Source: Asterella californica
Lineage: Eukaryota; Streptophyta; Marchantiopsida; Marchantiales; Aytoniaceae
Reading direction: 5' to 3'
Length of the DNA: 64,000 nucleotides
Assembly (NCBI GenBank): GCA_036924285.1
Contig: JAYKYS010000015.1
Coordinates: 1,302,001 to 1,366,000 of the forward strand
The translations under genes were made by a program, and so were the position numbers. The first letter of the stretch is position 1; every line of letters begins with the position of its first letter. The notes beneath the pieces were generated by a model. The model was not told the DNA's origin, ran no database searches, and saw only the letters and a program-made list of their open reading frames with translations. This document shows, one piece after another, positions 10,690-21,078 of this stretch.

Positions 10690-10885
10690 ATAAACTTTCA
10701 GTTAGCACAGTGAGAAATGTGCTCGTTGACAAGTTGCAGGTCTAGAGTTCGAGCCCAAGCACCTCTACGTTAAAGGGCCGTAAAAACCATGCGTGATGAA
10801 CTTCAGTAATTTGCTGGAAAGACAGGTTTGAAGAGAAAAATCGAACCTTAGCATAGTCTAAAATAAATCAGAAAAAAAAAGAATT
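10690..10885 (+). mobile_element. tRNA-derived SINE-like unit
   Basis: Within the extra DNA of copy 1, TTAGCACAGTGAG resembles a pol III A box. About 35 bp downstream GAGTTCGAGCC resembles a B box (GGTTCGANNCC). A run of nine A within an A-rich stretch closes the unit near 10,880. The order A box, B box, A-rich tail is that of a SINE. The tRNA-like part does not fold into an evident functional tRNA by eye. Confidence 0.4.
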
Positions 10886-10970
10886 CTTAGAATGGTCGAA
10901 ACCAAAGCCATGAGGAAAATACAAGCACAAATCAGTCAGACAGTCGGGGTGAACGAGAAGAGGTGAATAG

Positions 10971-11145
10971 CAGCCTCAGTCAAAAGTGAGTTAGACGTTG
11001 TTTGTGAAAACAGGAAAAGAACCAACACCAGACGAAGAAAGGGAGTAACTATAACATAGCAGCCTCAGTCAAAAGTGGTTAGACGTTGTTTGTGAAAACA
11101 GGAAAAGAACCAACACCAGACGAAGAAAGGGAGTAACTATAACAG
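10971..11145 (+). repeat. Tandem duplication, two ~88 bp units
   Basis: Units at 10,971-11,059 and 11,060-11,145 both run from CAGCCTCAGTCAAAAGTG to GGGAGTAACTATAAC and differ by a few bases. The KH-gene copy at 46.9 kb has only the second half of one unit, so the doubling belongs to copy 1. Confidence 0.85.
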
Positions 11146-11299
11146 ATGGAAAAAGAGATGGAATCCAAGCTAACCATGGATCACTATGGTATCTGTATCA
11201 TCTACGTAGTTGTCTAAAGCAGAAATCAGGCTTTTCCTTCCTAAACCAGAGCTCCACAGATTTGCTTGACAGTGGCCTCCGCCGGCATTTCCCGTATCC

Positions 11300-11834
11300 A
11301 TCGATCGGTCGGTCGGTCCGTCCGTCCGTCCGTCGATGGTTCAGACACGGGGGGGAGTATTGAGTTGGAGGAGGAGGCGGCCAAGAGCAGGAGGGAGCAC
11401 CGGGATCCGGAAGTTCCAGACTTGTCATAGGAAGAGGAAGGAAGAAGAGGAAAGAAGAAGTCGATCGCGGGGTGGGCGGGACTGGCGGGGCGGACGGAAT
11501 TGACCCAGTAGAGGCAACTTACAGAAGGAAGCGGACAGCGTCCTCTGGGCGTGAGCGCGAGAGAGAAAGAGAAGGAGAGCGTGGTGGGAGAGGGAGAGCG
11601 TGGAGCCTCAGAGAAAGTCAGTGGAAGAGAGATGTAATAGAAGATCCAGCATTAGAGCTCCAGATCGATTGCATCGCATCGCATAAGAAATCTACAAGCA
11701 CCAGCATCAAAAGATCAGTGCAATAAGTCGCTGTTGTTGTAGTCATCGTCATCGTCTTCTTTGTTGCTTGCGGAGAGGCGCGGGCGGGAGTGGAGCAGAG
11801 CGAGCCTGTGGCGAGAGAGATTGCTCCGTTCTAG
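11300..11834 (+). promoter_or_regulatory. Promoter-proximal region and first 5' UTR exon (copy 1)
   Basis: Contains a CGGT/CCGT tetranucleotide microsatellite (11,304-11,335), a GA-rich purine stretch typical of plant 5' UTRs (11,550-11,600) and a CAG/GTC-rich leader. It ends at a strong 5' splice site, CTAG/GTATGT, after 11,834. It is nearly identical to 47,100-47,646 in front of the KH gene. The next good acceptor downstream is TCGTTGCAG at 13,709, 56 bp before the ATG of the small gene. This exon is therefore a plausible 5' UTR for that gene. The transcription start is not resolved. Confidence 0.6.
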
Positions 11835-13289
11835 GTATGTGCTGCTAGGAGTTCGAGCGTAATTGTTTGTCGAGCCTGCCGGGGGCTGTGGAGTTAGTTC
11901 TTATGCAAATGTGATGAGTTGGTGCCTGGAGTACGCTGCTCGTGGGGCGGGGAGGCGCTCGAGCTCTGGGCCATTTCGTTGTTCGGTTGGTGATAAGGTT
12001 TTAACTAGGAGGTTTTGTCCCTTCAGGACTTAACAAACTGCAATGCCTCCCCGCTGGTGTTCGGTCGCTTGTGTTTGAGGATTTTCTGTTCTGTCTGCTT
12101 GTTGTCATTTTGGAAAGATGTTTGTTGCGCACTGGTTCCGCAATGTGGAGATCTTGTAGTGCTTGTTCCAATGGGGTTGACTGGAATTGGTTACGTCGCT
12201 GGTACGTGGCCCGCTTGTTCTCTTTGCGGTTGCTTCCCATGTTGGCATTTTCTTTTTCCTCGGGTTCGTAGAGGAGATCCGAATTGCTAGGTTTCTTGGC
12301 TTTTTCCCGGCACTTTGACTCCGGCAGCCTCAACTTTCTGCAGGTAGGTGAGGATAAGCTTAAATGCTTAAATGCAAAGCATGCCTTTGAGCGTGTGGTC
12401 AACATTTTCAGAGATCTGATTTGGGAAGTGAAGGTCCGTTCTTTCAGGTCAATTGGGCTTCGATTACGTTCTCATCATGACACTGTTTTTCTTGCGTATC
12501 CCATTTTAGGCATTGGATAGATTATTCAGGAAACGCTTTCGACATAATGTTTAGTACAACCGATGATGGCTGGCATGATTCTTCAGTGCGATCAGTGTCG
12601 GAGTACAATAGGTCTGTGGAACCGGGCTGCCTGCTGTATTCTTGCTAGTTTTCTTACCAGCCCGTTACTTCTTCGTTTCCAGAGCTCCGTGGTTACAAGA
12701 AACACAATTGGCATATACCCCAAGCCCTTGGATCGCAAATATTAACCTAAACTAAGTTCGCAAAATACGAGTGGGAAGCAGGCGGTGTGTAATTCTTAAT
12801 GTTCTTCCCCTGGATTGCGCAATATTACTAGCGGCCTGAAACTGCAGTGAAAGCACTCGAGGCCGCTTAGGACTTTCACACCCCTGATTTCTGGTTGTTT
12901 CTTTACCTACACATCATCCAGTAGCCCGGTATCCGGTTTATTTCCCGTGTCCAACCCAAAGTGATTCCTTTCCTTTTCCAAGATGCTGGTGAAGTGGTAA
13001 GATAACATTAGCCTTTATGCTGTCGTGTACGGTCAATGACTTAATTTTGTATCTGCATCACACCGGTCATAGGTTTCACCTTGTGGATCTCCTCTTCGCG
13101 GGGTATACGAGTTGAGCTCAATCTACTTCTTACCTCGGGATCTGGGATGGATGTAACCTGACGGAAGACACCCTCAAAGAGGGTATTCGGTTTGACATAA
13201 TTGCTGAACGTGTTGTAAGTCCAGTCATGTCCCGAGATCGATAAGTCAGGTTTTGGGATTTGGAACTTATTTACCTTTCGATCTCGATG

Positions 13290-13420
13290 TGCATTTTCAG
13301 TGCGATAGGCACATTGTTATTGTGAGTAACATTATGTCCTTTCAGTGTGATGTGAGTACAGCTATGTTCTTTCAGTGTGATGTGAGTACAGCCAACAGTG
13401 CGATGAGTGTCACATTTGTA
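13290..13420 (+). repeat. Small cluster of CAGTG(C/T)GAT motifs
   Basis: Just right of the duplication edge, TTCAGTGCGAT, two tandem ~37 bp units with TTTCAGTGTGATGTGAGTACAG, and ACAGTGCGAT occur within ~120 bp. The motif is that of the large array at 15.9-16.85 kb, so both may belong to one element or one source. Confidence 0.5.
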
Positions 13421-13765
13421 CAGATCTCAGGTTTAGCCAGTGCTTTTTTCCAGTCAATGCTTTTTTTGACCATCAATGCAAAAATATAATTTTTTATTGA
13501 TATTTGGATGTAGATACATCATGAGTCGAAAGTCTGCATAAACTCTAGTATTGAGTAATCTCACGTCACGAAGAGTCGAGGTGAATTAATCATCAATCAA
13601 AGAATATACTTGGGGTTATTTCTCGATGGCTGCTGGAGGTTAAAGATATTGATTCCTGTTCGTGAGCAGCCTCAGTAGAGTTTACTAAGGGAGGTATCCG
13701 TCGTTGCAGAGGCAGTCGGGACCATCGCTTCGGAGACGATCACATCAAATAAACAACCGAAAGCG

Positions 13766-14949
13766 ATGGACGATTATGAGGTATGTCAATCGTCAACTGA
13801 CAGGAAGATGAATGTGACGTTGATTGTTTGTGGACATAGACGTTCTTGGATGGGTCGGGCTGGGCTGAGTACGCTTGCAGTCTAAGATGCGATTTTTTTC
13901 CTTGATGGAACTAATTGATTCATCGATTGTTGTATACGATTGTGAGCGTGCGGATCACAAATGGAATGAGTTAGTGGTGATCTACGTCAGTGATCAGCGA
14001 CTTGTTGTGCCTTGTTAGCGTATGAAATACTGAGTCGAGTCTGTCCATCCGGCCTTGATTTCCGTTAGAAGTGTAATTGGGTAACTTGAGAATGGCTTGA
14101 GGCTTTTTGGAGATTTGTGGACGCTTGGAGAGTTAATCACTTATTGCAGTGGATTGTGTATAAATCATTTGTTCGTTTTCCCTTCTGGGTACGTGAAGAA
14201 TTAGTGTTCTTCGCTTTGAACTATGAAACTTACCAGCAGGTTTGATTTCTCAGGCTGAAGAGAAGAAGCAAGTTGCAGCGAAATCGCTGTTGAACTACTC
14301 TCAGTTCGTGATGGCTTGCATCGGAGAAGATGTGGAGCCCGGCCAATTACGCTTGCACCTCTTGAAGGTCTTAACTCAGTTTCCTCTGTCTTTAAGATAG
14401 CCGCCTTGCGTGTGTTCCATATCTCCCATAGTCGTACAGTGTTTTCGTTTCTTTCATTCAGTTTGAAGTCAATTTTGGCCTTTCTTACTATGAGGGCGAA
14501 TTATAGTGTAGCAACACTCCACAACTAGTTTAGTTTTTAAATTCTGGTTCTGTTCGTGTTTTCTTCAACTCCCGTGTCGTACGTGGAGGATAGAACTACG
14601 ACTAGAAAACCTACATATGGAACATGAGTTGAAAATGTCTTCGCAGTTTAATGTATCAGATACTCTTGTTCATTTATTCATACAGAACTTGGACCAAAGT
14701 TTACAGGTGTAGCATCAGATTATCTTTAACCCGAGCCTCACATCTATTGGGACTCTGACACTATTCGTTTTACTGTCATTTTTGAGGTTCCTTGGAGCTG
14801 ACTGGCTGAAGATTCAAGTGTGTTGATTTTTTTACTGCATCTGTGATACTCATCCACAGGAAATATCAAGTATGTCAACGTCGTTGAATTCCACAAGATT
14901 TGTGGGAGCCGATAGAGGGCAGACTTGCAATCAAGAGTCTGGAACGTAG
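13766..14949 (+). CDS. Small conserved plant protein of unknown function, three exons
   Basis: CDS join(13766..13780, 14254..14367, 14860..14949), 72 aa. All junctions are GT-AG (GAG/GTATGT, TTCTCAG/G, AAG/GTCTTA, CCACAG/G) and the phase is kept. Exon 1 encodes MDDYE. Exon 2 is an amphipathic stretch with LLNYSQFVMACIGE and LRLHLLK. Exon 3 opens EISSMSTSL and ends QESGT at a TAG. From memory this layout matches a short (about 90 aa) uncharacterised protein of flowering plants that starts M-[E/D]-x-Y-E and contains LRLHLMKEISGMPTSL; those continue ~14 residues past the SGT, whereas this one stops there. A 5' UTR acceptor at 13,709 would join it to the duplicated leader exon ending at 11,834. 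No catalytic motif, signal peptide or membrane segment is seen. Confidence 0.65.
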
Positions 14950-15061
14950 AGAGCCATCCAACAGTGGAAGGATCTTTAAGAGGAAAAATTTCTGGAAATG
15001 AAGTTGTTTCAAGATGTACTTAGTTTGTATATAACTAGTTTCTGTGCCTGTAATGTTCATA

Positions 15062-15905
15062 GCTCCATCTTGCGGCCCAACACAATTCTTTTCGTGATTG
15101 TGATCATTTCTCCGATTCGCTTGACTTCCACATTTACTTTGGAGCTGAAATGAACCATTCGTTTATGTTGTAAGTTTTGAGGATTTTTTTCACGTTCTTT
15201 CTCTCCTTCCAAGTGAATTGCCAAGCAGACCATCGACGAACAGTTCGACTTAAAAAATTATATGGGATGTTTGGCCGCTAGTTATTCGCACACAGCACTA
15301 GGAGATAGAAAATCGATCCAATTTAAATGATTATATGATGGATCTCCCGCTCTTTTCTATGCGGTCGTTCAAATGAAAGTCCATGTGAGTGGCCAGTGTA
15401 TCCCGGCAGATTGACACTCTTCCATCTACTTACAAGAGACTAGCTGGAAACTTCTGGGCAATCTAACCTTCAGTTGAAAGTGGTAAACTCGATCGTGTTC
15501 GGCCACTAGATCTCGCCGCTCGGACAAGTTGGTCTAACGAGGTTTGGAAGGAAAGGGAAGGGCTCACCTCTTTTGTCGGCACTATTTTTCCAGTAGAAAT
15601 TCATGTCTGGCATCAACCGCATACGAGACGACAACGAGTTGAGTTCATAGTTTCTTCTTTCAGCTGAACTGTTCTATCTGGTCAAAACGTCATAGCCGGC
15701 CATTACGAATATAGGCGAGTTCATGATTTGGGTACAGTACAGAAATTTCCTTGCTTAGGTGGAGGATCTTTGGTTGAAATCCATTACATTATATTACATA
15801 TCCGAACCAGAACTCTAGTACCCAACTCCTGAAATGTCGTTATCCATCACCGTCACAGAACGGCTTGCTTTTGACATTTTTGCTCTAACTTGCGAGTGGA
15901 AATTG
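15062..15905. other. No recognisable gene
   Basis: After the presumed 3' UTR of the small gene, no coding frame, repeat or transposon similarity within the window is visible here. It may be 3' flank or decayed mobile DNA. Confidence 0.5.
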
Positions 15906-15911
15906 TCAAAA

Positions 15912-16845
15912 GCTCAGTGCGATCCGCAGTTATAAATCGCACTAAACAGTGCGATTTTAACAGTGAGTCGCACTGATTACCCCAGTTGGAGACTTACCAA
16001 AGCTTCCAACCCACTCGTGGTTGTGCTCCCTGCAGCTACTCTAAGCAAGAGTTAGCATCTCGATATGGTCCGGGTCGAATTCTCCAACTACAGATTAGGT
16101 CTATATCAAGATCTGGTAAGGAATTACGTTCAGAGTCAGATGAACCGGTTGTGAGTATGCAATTTTTGGGTTGTGGTCGTCCGGTCGGATTGCGGATGTC
16201 TATATAAATGTATTCTCGGAGAAGCAATGCAGATGAAGCAGGAAAGGTGTTGATATTCCACAGTCGAAGTCTGTGTAATTGCAATCTATGGTTCGGTTAT
16301 TGGTCGTGAGCGTTGTGAAATCATTTCTACAAACGAGAACATGTCGATTTATCATTCACTGTGAAAATTTAAAATCAGCGCGATTCACTGTTAAAATCGC
16401 ATTGACTTTAACGAGAACACGTCGACTTACCATCATTGTGAGAATTTAAAATCAATATGATTCATTGTTAAAATCGCACTGACTTTAACATGCGTACGGC
16501 GGGACTCAGTATGATCGAAGTTTTAAATCGCACTAATCGCGTGTTAAAACAATGATCGGACTGACCTCTGCAATGCGAGACTCAGTGCATCGCACTAATT
16601 GCGTGTTAAAATGATTATCGCACTGATTTTCGCAATGCGAGACTCAATGCGACCCGCATGAGTAAACTATGAGATACATCGCATTGATCTCCGCAGTGCG
16701 GGACTCAATGCGACCAGCATGTTAAAATGATGGTCGTACTGATTTTCGCAGTGGGGAATTCAGTGCGATCCGCATGAGAAAACCCACAATTTTGATATCA
16801 GTGCGACCCATTTTAATTGCGCTGATCAGTGCGATTGAAATCAAC
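15912..16845. repeat. Dense array of AGTGCGAT / ATCGCACT motifs
   Basis: About nine exact copies of the octamer in both orientations, plus a similar number of one-base variants (AATGCGA, TCGCATTG, GTCGTACT, CAGTGCGACC). Higher-order ~85-90 bp units containing GCGAGACTCA(G/A)TGCGA and GACCCGCATGAG are visible at 16,560-16,790. Nothing coding is here apart from chance frames. Arrays of short inverted and direct motifs are typical of subterminal transposase-binding regions in plant DNA transposons. The neighbouring Myb/SANT-like gene supports that reading, but no terminal inverted repeat was pinned down. Confidence 0.7.
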
Positions 16846-17283
16846 AATACCTCAACATTTCTACAAGAAAAGTGCAAATCGAATCGAGATAAAACAGCGA
16901 ATAACACGTCTAGAGTTATATCGAACTCACTTGATGATTCGCATGTGTTCTTCACTCCGCTAGTCTCTTTATCTCCAGGTGCGCCCTCTGTCACGGAAGT
17001 GACCTTCCGTCTCTCTCTACCTCGTCTTCGAACACGTCGTGCAAGAAATGTTTCGGTGGTCCGATCGACAAACTTCTGCTAAACATTCAAAAATGAGACG
17101 TGGACCTTAAATCTCTCTTCGTAAACCTTTACAATCGGCACTCGTCCCTCTGTCAACCAGGAAATTCTATGAAGGATACAAGATGAAGAAGCTTTACAAA
17201 ATTAGCAAATTCAGAAATGAACAATGAAAGTACAAATGAACAATGAAAGTACGCAAACGTTTTACTCCCAAACCTCAGTTACA

Positions 17284-18358
17284 TGTTATCGAGCTTCTTG
17301 ATAATTTTTTTGATTTCCTCGAATGACTTTCCTGCTTTATGCAATTCGACAAACAAAGAAGTATGTCTTTTTTTTTATTCTGTTCCTTCTCGTGGCTTTC
17401 TCTCGATCTTTTTTTCTCTTCCAAGGAGGCCATCCGGTATTCAACAAGCACTTTCCTATATTGTGCCTTCTCTCTTATACTCTCCTCCTATGAATTCAAC
17501 ACTCCTCCTTTTATATTCTTGTTGTTGTTGCTGACTCCGGATCTCTGATTTCTAGACATTTCTTGCACGGATTCTGGTATTGCTCCTTGGTTCATCTCAT
17601 CTTCTCCATCCGGACTCATCTCGTCTTGTCCACCACCTCCTTCTTCATTAATCGTTCTCTCTTCATCAATCGGACTCATTTCATCCTCATTGCCGTGAGA
17701 AATATCCATATCTCCATCGCCTTCTTCAGCCCGCAATGTACTATCAGATCGAGGAAGAGTACTCTCTGCTTGAAACTGAGAATCATATCCTAAAAATTCT
17801 TCTTCCGACGGAATCTCAAATGTAAGGATAGCAGGAAGATCAATATTGACACATTACCAAAAACAGCATTCATGCGATAATAGTGAGGACACTTTTCATT
17901 CAACTTCTCTTCTAACATCAATTCGTATAACATTTCATCTTCCGTCAATCCTCCTCCAGTACTATCTTGAATCTCTTTCGCCTTCTTGTACATGTCAACG
18001 TATCTGCCAAATCTTTTTTTCAATTCTACACTTGTCACACGTGAAATCCATTTTTCTCAGAAAGTTGTGTTGCCATGATGCCAAATGCAGTGGCTTTGCT
18101 CAAGCACTTTCCAGCTCCAACTTTCGTTTTTCAACTAGCTCCCTGCAGTACAGCAAAATTTTCTTCATCCTCGATATACGCAACTATTTTCTCATAATCA
18201 TCTAGATTCAAACGGATGCGTGATTTCTTCAACACCTCTGAACTTTTTGGAGCTATCGCATTGTGAAGAGAGTCTACTTCAACATCACACTCCACTTCAT
18301 TACTTATACTAGTCACTTCATCACCTATACTGATCATCGTTTCGCTTTTATTATTCAA
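17284..18358 (-). pseudogene. Myb/SANT-like transposon-type DNA-binding protein, frameshifted
   Basis: Read right to left, four frame segments form one ~350-codon protein. The acidic N-terminus contains LNLDDYEKIVAYIEDEENF (18,358-18,131). The Myb/SANT-like domain follows, with KATAFGIMATQLSEKNGF, then LKKRFGRYVDMYKKAKE, then LEEKLNEKCPHYYRMNAVFG (to ~17,850). Next is an acidic linker (EEGDGDMDISHGNEDEM) and a Lys/Glu-rich coiled-coil tail ending FEEIKKIIKKLDN (17,284). Shifts lie near 18,115, 18,045, 17,840 and 17,370, and a stop occurs near 17,488. The layout is that of accessory or myb-like proteins of plant and oomycete DNA transposons, which bind subterminal motifs. It adjoins the AGTGCGAT array on its 3' side. 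Confidence 0.65.
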
Positions 18359-18517
18359 AAGTTGCGTTCACTCGAAGATCGGTCTACCACTCGTTCCACT
18401 ACTTCAAGATTGATTGAATGCGGACTTCCATTCGCGTGTCTCTCATCATTCTAAGTATGGCCACATTTAAGCACAATGTACTTTAATAAGTAACACGGGT
18501 ATGTTTGAAACGCCCCT

Positions 18518-18539
18518 TCTTATAGCCGCGGCTATAAGA
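18518..18539. repeat. Perfect 22 bp palindrome centred on CCGCGG
   Basis: An 11 bp arm ending TATAGCCG is followed at once by its reverse complement. A related half-site, TTAGACGCGGCTAA, lies 25 bp downstream. It sits between the Myb/SANT-like relic and the start of B-family LTR similarity. Its role is unknown; it could be an element end. Confidence 0.7.
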
Positions 18540-18634
18540 TGTAGTACGCCCACAAAGTTAGACGCGGCTAAACACAGACAATGTCCGTCATCGAGTTACG
18601 GAAAAGATTCCACCGTCTGTTAGCGAATAATTCT

Positions 18635-19575
18635 TTCGAACTTTGACACGTATGCGCATAACAGGCAAGTCTAAAAACAGACCGAAACATAAGTCTGAGA
18701 CGTGGGTCTGAGAGACAGAACCGAGAAATGGATCCGGTGCACACAGAACATGGTTCGAACGCTGGTCCGAACCACAGGGTTTGAGTTTGGGTTTGGACCA
18801 CAGATTTTAAGAAAAATTGCTAAATGTTGGAGCTCCAGCTACATTTTGGATCTTAGATGGAACTACGCGTAAGATCTCGAGGCGAGTAAGGTATCATTGG
18901 AAAGCTCTCGGCAAGTGCTTTCTAGTGATATGCGGATCTCTTCGAACTAACCTCTGAGCTGAGAACTATGATAGATCTCGTCATCGGATTATGATATAAT
19001 TTTCAGGGATCAAAGAGAAGGGCGTGACGAACGATCCCACAAGTATATATGAGGGGGGCTTGATGCCTGGGTGGGTTAGGACGAGTCATCCGACCCCAGG
19101 GTTCCAACGGACAGACTCTAGGGGTATGAGGTGATGGTTGGACTAGTACCAAGACGCTTTCCGGTCCAAACATGGAGGACCGGACTTTGGAACGACCCAA
19201 GGGCTGACACAAGACTAGGAACGAGACGATGGGTTAGACCACCGTTTGAGAGCCTGGACCTAGACGGACATCACGGGCGGTTGGACCGCTAGGTGTGCTG
19301 GAGGTACCGTTTAGGATTGGACTTTATGAGAAGTCCACCCCAAGTCATGTTGTGACTTGCTCATGTTTTGAGACCGACCTAGCCGGATCTAGGTCGGGAC
19401 TTAAGGAGTGTTGAGCTTGAGAGTTAGGGAGACGATCCGGCTCCGGTCCAGACCAAACAGAGTTAAGATAAGTGGTGCATGAACGCTAAGGTGTGATTGT
19501 GATTTGTAGGTTAACGTTGTGAGTTTCGTGACCTACTGAGCAAAGACTTTCGCTGACGCAACAAGACGATAGTCA
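18635..19575 (+). repeat. B-family LTR fragment, 5' truncated
   Basis: Parallels the LTR of element B from GGCAAGTCTAAAAACAGACC onwards, through TATATATGAGGGGGG and the GACCTACTGAGCAAA segment, to CGCAACAAGACGATAG. The first ~450 bp of the LTR and the whole leader with the primer-binding site are missing. The next sequence is gag. Confidence 0.8.
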
Positions 19576-20118
19576 CGAAGGCACGAGAAGTCAAAGAGCT
19601 TTGTATGCAGAGCTCATCAAGATGATGAAGATCATGCATGAGGGTATGGTCTATAGAGATAAACGTATCGTTGAGCTTGAACAGACCAAGAGAGATCTTC
19701 GTCTACCACGAAGTTTTGTAAGATGAATTTGCTGACCTCGTTTTCAAGTATAAGACGGGCTCATAAGGTTAAAGATTTCTTAACTGAGTTGGACTTATAC
19801 TTTGAGGCGCAACAAGCTAAGGAGTCAGACAAGATGAGAGCGACGGTTACGTTCTTGAAGGACCATGTGCTTCTCTGTTGGACTACATACAAGGATGCGC
19901 ATGCTTGACTGTCTCGACGTTTGGTTGAGAAGAGTTCAAGGAGTTGCTTGCGAGACGATTCACTCCAAGAGTATCAAAGGATTAGGGATGGTGTTGAGTT
20001 AGTTAGGTTGAAGCAAACGAGGGCCTTGAGTGCTTATGTGCACGAGTTTAGTGCTAAGTTAGATCCGTTCTCCAAGTGGACTAAGGAGACCAAAATATGT
20101 ATATTTATTGAAAGATTA
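19576..20118 (+). pseudogene. B-family gag fragment
   Basis: Encodes pieces of the retrotransposon Gag: KVKDFLTELDLYFEAQQAKESDK, then after a stop and shift LVRLKQTRALSAYVHEFSAKLD and ETKICIFIE. Several stops and shifts break it. It is cut after IFIERLGV, where ~790 bp of the intact family sequence (zinc knuckle, protease) are deleted. Confidence 0.8.
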
Positions 20119-20674
20119 GGTGTGGAAAATTGACGAATTTGCGGTGATTCTGATCAAAGGCAAACAGATAGACTTCAACGACGGAATCATGTGTTTGATG
20201 CGGGTTGCAGATTTGATGGCGGGTGATGGACAAGAGGAAACATCAGGAGATGCGACTAAACTTCCGAAGGTGCTTCGCGAAGTGATTAAGGAGTTTGAGG
20301 ATGTCTTGATGAATTACCTCCAAGGCGGGTGGAGAATCACAAGATCGAGGTCTTGTCAGGGTCTAAACCATCTTCCAAAGCTCCTTATCGACTCAATCAG
20401 GTGGAACTCCTTGAGTTGAAAAGACAACTCGGTGAGTTATTAACGCGGAGATATTCTAGAACCAGCAAGTCATATTACAGAGCCACAATTCTTTTTGCAA
20501 AGAAGAAGGTTGAGAAGCTACGACTTTGTGTAGATTATCGTGCACTCAATAAGATGACGATGAAGAAATAATTATCCCTTGACAAAGATAGATGACTTGT
20601 TTAATAGGTTAGCGGGTGCAAAGTACTTCAGTAGGATATTACCAGATCCGGATAGCTTACCTAGATGTTGAAAA
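20119..20674 (+). pseudogene. B-family protease-RT linker and RT fragment
   Basis: KIDEFAVILIKGKQIDFNDG through [11 protein letters not shown] to [14 protein letters not shown] match element B 30,905-31,480. A 17 bp deletion near 20,633 removes the IDLKS region. Similarity ends at 20,674 in CGCTTG, where A-family integrase begins. Confidence 0.8.
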
Positions 20675-20941
20675 GATCGCTTGAGACCTAGAGAAATCAA
20701 GGAAGGTGATTGAGTGTTAGTCTATGATAACAGTCTAGACAACCATCATAGTGCACTCCGGAAGTTTTCCAGGCGATGGTTTGGTCCGTATGTGGTGGAG
20801 AAGGTTCATGACAACGCAACTTACGCTCTGCAAGAGTTGGACGGAACGAGCTTGAAGGTACCAGTGGCAGGTAAACATGTCAAGATTTTCAAAAAGAGAG
20901 ATGAGGAGGTCGATCTAACAGATATCTTGACGGAGTTTTAG
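20675..20941 (+). pseudogene. A-type integrase C-terminus fused to the B fragment
   Basis: Encodes RPREIKEGD, a TGA, then VLVYDNSLDNHHSALRKF, RRWFGPYVV and KRDEEVDL. It is homologous to the last ~110 residues of element A pol, including the GPY/F segment. It is 3' coding DNA of an A-related element, followed at the right distance by a polypurine tract and LTR. The join with the B fragment is at CGCTTG, shared by both parents. Confidence 0.85.
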
Positions 20942-21078
20942 TTTGAGGATGAGGATTATGCAGAAGACCTTGAAGATGAGGTTGGCTACGATGAGAAGTA
21001 AGACGATATGACGAGGTGCATGTCGGCCCACTCCTTGATTGGTATCTCTGGTGCATACCGGAGGATGCACAGATTTAG

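Larger units (their letters stand above)
10139..13280 (+). repeat. Copy 1 of duplicated KH-gene promoter/5' UTR segment
   Basis: Aligns in direct orientation with 46,551-49,085 at very high identity over promoter, first 5' UTR exon and the start of the following intron. Copy 1 carries ~645 extra bases (10,456-11,100), including a SINE-like unit and one extra tandem unit. Copy 2 has a ~36 bp stretch absent here. Homology stops at TTACCTTTCG (13,280/49,085). Left of 10,139 is transposon debris; left of 46,551 is a G-rich run. No coding frame of the KH protein is included. Confidence 0.92.

Noticed and set aside
10702..10777. Possible tRNA gene
   Set aside because: A- and B-box-like blocks are present, but no complete cloverleaf or acceptor stem was found; kept only as SINE-like.
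11304..11335. CGGT/CCGT run as a hairpin
   Set aside because: The two tetranucleotides are not reverse complements of each other, so no stem forms; simple microsatellite.
12001..12520. Frames of 78-134 codons in the duplicated segment
   Set aside because: They lie in the 5' UTR intron, are not maintained between the two copies (shifts between 12 kb and 48 kb) and show no known domain.
15912..16845. CRISPR-like array
   Set aside because: Motifs are short, in both orientations and irregularly spaced, in a plant-like nuclear context; not repeat-spacer structure.
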